From assembly GCA_001604565.1 (NCBI GenBank), contig LVBV01000018.1, positions 102,458-166,457 on the forward strand: a DNA stretch of 64,000 nucleotides, given 5' to 3'. Under the pieces are notes generated by a model. That model saw only the letters and a list, made by a program, of their open reading frames with translations, did no database searches and was not told the DNA's origin. Below, one piece after another: positions 60,302-64,000 of the stretch. A program made the position numbers and the translations under genes. Every line of letters begins with the position of its first letter. Position 1 is the first letter of the stretch. This stretch comes from Puniceicoccales bacterium Verruco_01 (GTDB lineage Bacteria > Verrucomicrobiota > Verrucomicrobiia > Opitutales > Oceanipulchritudinaceae).

Positions 60302-60810
60302 TGGCAAAGAGAACCACCGTTGTGACACGGGCTGGCATCACGGGAAAATATGTTTGCCTGCCCCTGCAGGGAGACAAGGTTTCTCCACAGGTGAAAAAGA
60401 CCATGCCGCTCTCTTGGATCCACGCGGACATTCCTCCGATCGCCCAGGTGGAGATAATCCGCAAGGGATTGGACGCCAGTGTAATCGGAACACTCTCCGA
60501 GGCAGTGGGTCTGCCTGCCTACAAGTTTGCCCAGACGCTCAACATCAGTCCTCGAACGCTGGTTCGACGGAAGAATGGGAGCAAACCTCTCGACCCTTCC
60601 CAGAGTGAGAAGATGCTCCGCGTTCGCCGGGTTCTTCAGGAGGCGATCAATGTGGTCGGTCGGCGCGATCAGCAGAAGGCGGTGGCATGGCTGAACCGTG
60701 AGGAGGTTGCTCTCGGCGGGGTGACGCCTCTCTCGCTCCTAGATACTTCCGCAGGCGAACAAGCCGTGATGAATGTCCTCGGCGCAATCCGCGAGGGGAT
60801 CATCCTGTGA
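60301..60810 (+). CDS. Xre/MbcA/ParS-type antitoxin (DUF2384)
   Basis: Antitoxin of a RES-Xre toxin-antitoxin pair, 169 aa. The helix-turn-helix part reads LSEAVGLPAYKFAQTLNISPRTLVRR. The C-terminal DUF2384 toxin-binding part includes AVAWLNREEVALGGVTPLSL and ends GEQAVMNVLGAIREGIIL, the usual layout. It ends as GTGA, overlapping the GTG start of the toxin by 4 nt. Probably represses its own operon through the inverted repeat at its start codon. Confidence 0.92.
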   Translation: MAKRTTVVTRAGITGKYVCLPLQGDKVSPQVKKTMPLSWIHADIPPIAQVEIIRKGLDASVIGTLSEAVGLPAYKFAQTLNISPRTLVRRKNGSKPLDPSQSEKMLRVRRVLQEAINVVGRRDQQKAVAWLNREEVALGGVTPLSLLDTSAGEQAVMNVLGAIREGIIL

Positions 60811-61274
60811 GGGTGTATCGGGTTGTTCTGCGGGAATATGGTGCGCCGGATCAGGCTTTCGGCGGGAAAGGCGCTGTTCGTTATCCGGGGCGTTGGCATC
60901 ACGCGGGGCGCCGTGTGACGTACACGGCGGAAAGTATCGCCCTCGGTGTTTTGGAAAAACTCGTGCATGTGGGCGACGCTGCCCTTCTGGAAGAATATGC
61001 ATGGCTTTCCGCAGACATTCCCGACGAGCGGATTGAGACACCGGCTTCCTATCCCGAAGGTTGGGATGCTGCCGTCGCCACGAATGTCTCGATGGATTTC
61101 GGAACCGGGTGGCTCGATTCTCAGCGATCTCTCGCTCTCGTCGTGCCCTCCGTGATCGTTCCGGAGCGCAATGTGCTGATCAATCCGATGCACCAAGACT
61201 TTCCCGCGATAAAAATCGAGGGACCGTTTCCGATTCAATGGGATGGCCGGTTCGGCAGACTTTTCGAGCGTTAG
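60807..61274 (+). CDS. RES-domain toxin
   Basis: RES-family toxin, 155 aa. The N-terminal Arg and the block GGKGAVRYPGRWHHAGRRVTYTAES carry the conserved R/W/Y residues of the NAD-binding pocket. LALVVPSVIVPERNVLINP and the C-terminal FDxRLF-like end (WDGRFGRLFER) complete the family. Known members deplete NAD+ in the cell. GTG start, overlapping the antitoxin stop. Its TAG stop overlaps the TAA stop of convergent proS. Confidence 0.92.
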   Translation: MRVYRVVLREYGAPDQAFGGKGAVRYPGRWHHAGRRVTYTAESIALGVLEKLVHVGDAALLEEYAWLSADIPDERIETPASYPEGWDAAVATNVSMDFGTGWLDSQRSLALVVPSVIVPERNVLINPMHQDFPAIKIEGPFPIQWDGRFGRLFER

Positions 61275-62788
61275 TAGCTCTTCGCCCAAATGACGCGCCG
61301 CTGGCTCGGCTTGCCGGAGAAGGGATCGATTCCCGCCTCTGATGGCATATTGAGCGGGATGCAGCGAATCGTGACCTTGAGGTCCTCGCTGATCTTGTCT
61401 GCGGTCTCCTTGGTGCCGTCCCAGTGGGTGAAGGCGAAGCCGCCGTGGATCTCGGGCTTCTCCGCGTTCTTCGGGGTGAAGAAGGCGTAGAACTCGTTCT
61501 TGCTGTCGATCTTCTTGATGTTCTCGTCGCGGAAGGCCTTGGCCTTTTCAAAGATCGCCTTCTGCATGTCGGAGAGCATCGCGCCGATCTTCGCGACGAA
61601 CTCGGCGCGCGGGAGCGATTCCTTCGCGAGGGTGTGGCGGCGGACGAAGAACACGCTGCCGGATTCCACGTCGCGCGGGCCGATCTCCACGCGGATCGGC
61701 AGGCCCTTCTTGACCCACTGCCACGCCTTCTCGCCGCCGCGGATATCACGGTTGTCGATCTGCACCTCCAGCTCGCGTCCGTCCCAGACGACGGCCTTGA
61801 GCTCGTTCTTGAGGCTTTCGCAGTAGTCGAGGACGGCCTGCTTGCTCTCCTCCTTCGGCGTGACGGGCAGGATCACGATGTGAACCGGCGCGAGGCGCGG
61901 GGGGATGACGAGGCCGTTGTCGTCGGCGTGGGTCATGATGAGGCCGCCCACAAGGCGCGTGGAAACGCCCCAGGAGGTGGTCCACGCATACTCCTGCGTG
62001 CCCTTGTCGGAAAGGAACTGGATGCCGCTCGCCTTGGCGAAGTTCTGGCCGAGGAAGTGGCTCGTGCCCGCCTGCAGGGCCTTTTTGTCCTGCATCATGG
62101 CCTCGATGCACATGGTGGAGACGGCTCCGGGGAAGCGCTCGCCCTCGGTCTTCTCGCCCTGAATGACGGGCATCGCCATGTAGTTTTCCGCAAAGTCCGC
62201 ATACACGGCCAGCATCTTGCGCGTTTCCTCCCATGCCTCTTCGGGAGTGGCGTGCGCGGTATGGCCCTCCTGCCAGAGGAATTCCGCGGTGCGCAGGAAC
62301 AGGCGGGTGCGCATCTCCCAACGGACGACGTTCGCCCACTGGTTGATGAGGAGAGGCAGGTCGCGATAGCTCTGCACCCACTTGGCGTACACCGCGCCGA
62401 TGATCGTCTCCGATGTCGGGCGGACGATGAGGGGCTCGTCGAGCTCGCTTGCGGGAACCAGCTTGCCCGTGCCGTCCGCCTGCAGGCGGCTGTGCGTGAC
62501 GACCGCGCACTCCTTGGCGAAGCCCTCGACGTGCGCCGCCTCCTTTTCCAGAAAACTCTTCGGGATGAAGAGCGGGAAGTAGGCGTTCACGTGGCCGGTG
62601 TCCTTGAACTTCTTGTCCAGCACGCGCTGGATGTTCTCCCAGATGGAGTAGCCCCAGGGCTTGATGACCATGCAGCCGCGCACGGGCGAGTTCTCCGCCA
62701 TGTCGGCGGCCTTCACCACCTGCTGGTACCACTCGGGATAATCTTCGGCGCGCGTCGGCGTGATTGCAGTGCGTTCGGGTTTGGCCAT
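61271..62788 (-). CDS. proS: Prolyl-tRNA synthetase (archaeal/eukaryote-like type)
   Basis: Class II aminoacyl-tRNA synthetase charging tRNA-Pro, 505 aa. Class II motifs: VIKPWGYSIWENIQRVLD, RPTSETIIGAVYAKW and WEMRTRLFLRTAEFLWQEGH (motif 2 region). DKGTQEYAWTTSWGVSTRLV precedes motif 3. It lacks the bacterial editing insertion and ends ...WAKSY, with the C-terminal Tyr typical of the archaeal/eukaryote-like form. Start at the family-like MAKPERTAITPTRAEDYPEW (62788); the residues from 62860 are not family-like. Convergent with the RES toxin, the stops overlapping by 4 nt. Confidence 0.96.
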   Translation of the reverse strand: MAKPERTAITPTRAEDYPEWYQQVVKAADMAENSPVRGCMVIKPWGYSIWENIQRVLDKKFKDTGHVNAYFPLFIPKSFLEKEAAHVEGFAKECAVVTHSRLQADGTGKLVPASELDEPLIVRPTSETIIGAVYAKWVQSYRDLPLLINQWANVVRWEMRTRLFLRTAEFLWQEGHTAHATPEEAWEETRKMLAVYADFAENYMAMPVIQGEKTEGERFPGAVSTMCIEAMMQDKKALQAGTSHFLGQNFAKASGIQFLSDKGTQEYAWTTSWGVSTRLVGGLIMTHADDNGLVIPPRLAPVHIVILPVTPKEESKQAVLDYCESLKNELKAVVWDGRELEVQIDNRDIRGGEKAWQWVKKGLPIRVEIGPRDVESGSVFFVRRHTLAKESLPRAEFVAKIGAMLSDMQKAIFEKAKAFRDENIKKIDSKNEFYAFFTPKNAEKPEIHGGFAFTHWDGTKETADKISEDLKVTIRCIPLNMPSEAGIDPFSGKPSQRRVIWAKSY

Positions 62789-63300
62789 ATCGGGAAACGA
62801 AGAATTTTGAACCGCTGATTGCGCGGATTGACGCAGATTGGAAGAGGTCAAAGCGCGCACCGCGAAGGTGACGGAAAGCGCGTCATTCTGCCACTTCCCG
62901 GAAAACGCTCAAGAAAAAGCGGCGGGGGCTTACGATGCGAGCATGGGATGGTTACGTGCGATGCTGCCCTTTCAGGGCATGGAAAAAGAAGAAGAGCTGA
63001 ATGGTTATGCCCGGGTTCCCAGGGTTCCGGCTTCGCCTCCACCCTTCTCTGTCCCATGACGCGACGTTGGCGCTTGTGAAACCGTACTGCGCTCTGAACT
63101 CCCACCGGCGCCTTCGAGAAAAGCTGCATGACGGCGACTCCGGCGGGTCAGGAACCCATCCTCGAAAGGGCTTCACGGCATCCCCGGCAGTTTTGAATGC
63201 GGGAAAACGCCCATTCGCGCATGCATGTGTCCGCGATTCGGATTGCTGGGGCTTGAGGGTCTCTTCGCGTGGAAACACTGCTGCTTCTCGGCAGAAGGTT
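62789..63300. other. Gene-poor region upstream of proS
   Basis: About 510 nt with several short overlapping ORFs (62819-63350) on both strands, none resembling a known protein. Contains the upstream region of proS. No clear RNA gene or terminator is seen. Confidence 0.45.
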
Positions 63301-63350
63301 TGAAAAAGCCTGAAATACCCTGAAAAACCTTGAAATAGACTGAAAATCAA
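63301..63350 (+). repeat. Five tandem 10-bp repeats TGAAA-N5
   Basis: TGAAA recurs at 63301, 63311, 63321, 63331 and 63341, exactly ten bases apart, with variable bases between. The short A-tracts are therefore nearly in phase with the DNA helix, as in curved DNA. Confidence 0.85.
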
Positions 63351-63600
63351 GGGGTTGCGAAGGCCTCTTCAACGTGGTTGCAGGTTTGAGAATTTTGCCC
63401 CTTTTCTTTGCGGAATTGCACAGGTTTGAAAGAGATTTTCGACCCACTGCCGTCTCGTCCCGCCGCCCTCTTCGAACAGGATGCGGATGATTCGCCCGGT
63501 CGTGTGTCGGTCATTTTTCATTCGGGTCGTCTTTCCTTTTCAGTCGGTTTGTGCCCGAATTTCTCTCTTTCACTTTGGTCGTCTTGCGGGGGTCCAATTA
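63351..63600. other. Region between the phased A-tracts and the DUF3592-like gene
   Basis: About 250 nt with falling GC content toward the right. No supported gene or structured element is seen. Confidence 0.4.
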
Positions 63601-63987
63601 CTATGGCTGGCACTGGGGCTCATTTATAGCATATCTCATTTTGCATATCGATGCTAGCGAAACGCCGGAAATTATCAAGACAACAATACCAAAGATAATA
63701 ATAATGTAATCACTACTGTTCGACCCTACAACCAACACTGATTGACTAGGGATTCCCGGATTTACGTATATCGTAATAATATCACCATGTTTTTGTCTAA
63801 TATAATCATAATTAGCATCACTAAATCCATAGCGAACACGTTTGCTATAGTGCAGATGACCTTTAAACATATACAAGTATTCAATATCAGCAGCCGTTAC
63901 GCTTCCAGAATCTCCGTTAATTTCGTTAGTAGAACTATAGGTCACCTCTAACAACTTGACGTGCAACCGCTTGTGCAATATATACAA
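63601..63987 (-). CDS. DUF3592-like membrane protein, AT-rich, possibly truncated
   Basis: 128 aa from a TTG codon. An extracytoplasmic-type beta-rich part with KGHLHYSKRVRYGFSDANYD and DIITIYVNPGIPSQSVLVVG matches the DUF3592 pattern. A strong hydrophobic helix follows (SDYIIIIFGIVVLIISGVSL). Family members usually also have an N-terminal helix, which is missing. An in-frame TGA sits just before the TTG, so the gene may be 5'-truncated or frameshifted near the window edge. Its base composition (AT-rich, with codons such as ATA and TTA) is unlike the rest of the window and points to recent acquisition. Function unknown. Confidence 0.55.
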   Translation of the reverse strand: MYILHKRLHVKLLEVTYSSTNEINGDSGSVTAADIEYLYMFKGHLHYSKRVRYGFSDANYDYIRQKHGDIITIYVNPGIPSQSVLVVGSNSSDYIIIIFGIVVLIISGVSLASICKMRYAINEPQCQP

Positions 63988-64000
63988 TCATGCGCTACAA

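Noticed and set aside
60807-61274. Idea that the RES-Xre pair belongs to the CRISPR defence locus
   Set aside because: It is 7.6 kb away, separated by rpsO-pnp-folA, on the opposite strand, with its own operator. No evidence of a link.
62819-63447. Short ORFs upstream of proS
   Set aside because: Several overlap on both strands, none resembles a protein family and none has a plausible ribosome site.

Overview
This is a GC-rich (roughly 60-65 %) bacterial chromosome segment with compact operons and few Shine-Dalgarno sequences. The organism is probably an uncultured or gut/aquatic Verrucomicrobiota-type bacterium. The grounds are indirect: secreted RCC1-repeat proteins with an aromatic-rich tail, an archaeal/eukaryote-type ProRS, a fucose cluster and a type I-G CRISPR system. 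I cannot name a species and hold the phylum loosely.

Layout. 1-7.7 kb (minus strand): the distal half of a respiratory complex I operon, nuoG-H-[voltage-gated K+ channel]-I-J-K-L-M, with nuoM cut by the left edge. 7.9-13.2 kb (plus): an atypical SDR protein and two secreted RCC1 beta-propeller paralogues with 7 and 14 repeats. 13.2-21.4 kb (minus): recC-recB-recD with 4-nt overlaps. 21.5-25.0 kb (minus): a SulP anion transporter and purH. 25.1-27.5 kb (plus): a CCA-adding-type enzyme with HD domain and a WalJ-like metallo-beta-lactamase protein. 27.5-29.7 kb (minus): a DUF418 membrane protein and an AraC regulator. The regulator is divergent from a plus-strand sugar cluster at 29.8-33.8 kb: aldo/keto reductase, zinc dehydrogenase, fucU mutarotase and fucP permease. 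An acyltransferase-3 follows at 34.1-35.3 kb.

The main accessory region is 35.8-53.2 kb, a complete type I-G (formerly I-U) CRISPR-Cas locus. The array has 96 repeats of 36 nt by my hand count and 95 spacers. On the minus strand the operon runs cas3 (HD domain at the C-terminus), cas8/csx17, csb1 (Cas7), csb2 (Cas5-Cas6 fusion), cas4-cas1 fusion, cas2, leader, array. The repeats fall in three clean layers defined by two fixed point changes, which record the order of growth. Two neighbouring spacers are near-identical. The Cas4 N-terminus is encoded upstream of any ordinary start codon. A decayed IS5-like element (1.36 kb) lies upstream of cas3.

55.2-62.8 kb is mostly housekeeping: rpsO-pnp (PNPase with a long Arg/Asp-rich tail), a hairpin-rich intergenic region with two related terminator-bearing RNA-like elements, folA, a GNAT-like protein, an Xre/ParS-RES toxin-antitoxin pair and proS. 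The right edge (63.6-64 kb) turns sharply AT-rich and holds a DUF3592-like fragment, which suggests acquired DNA.

Several genes (the SDR gene, cca, araC, cas3, the antitoxin) have sigma70-like boxes whose -10 ends only 6-11 nt before the start codon and have no SD, which suggests leaderless or near-leaderless mRNAs. All family calls come from reading protein motifs by eye; no searches were run.
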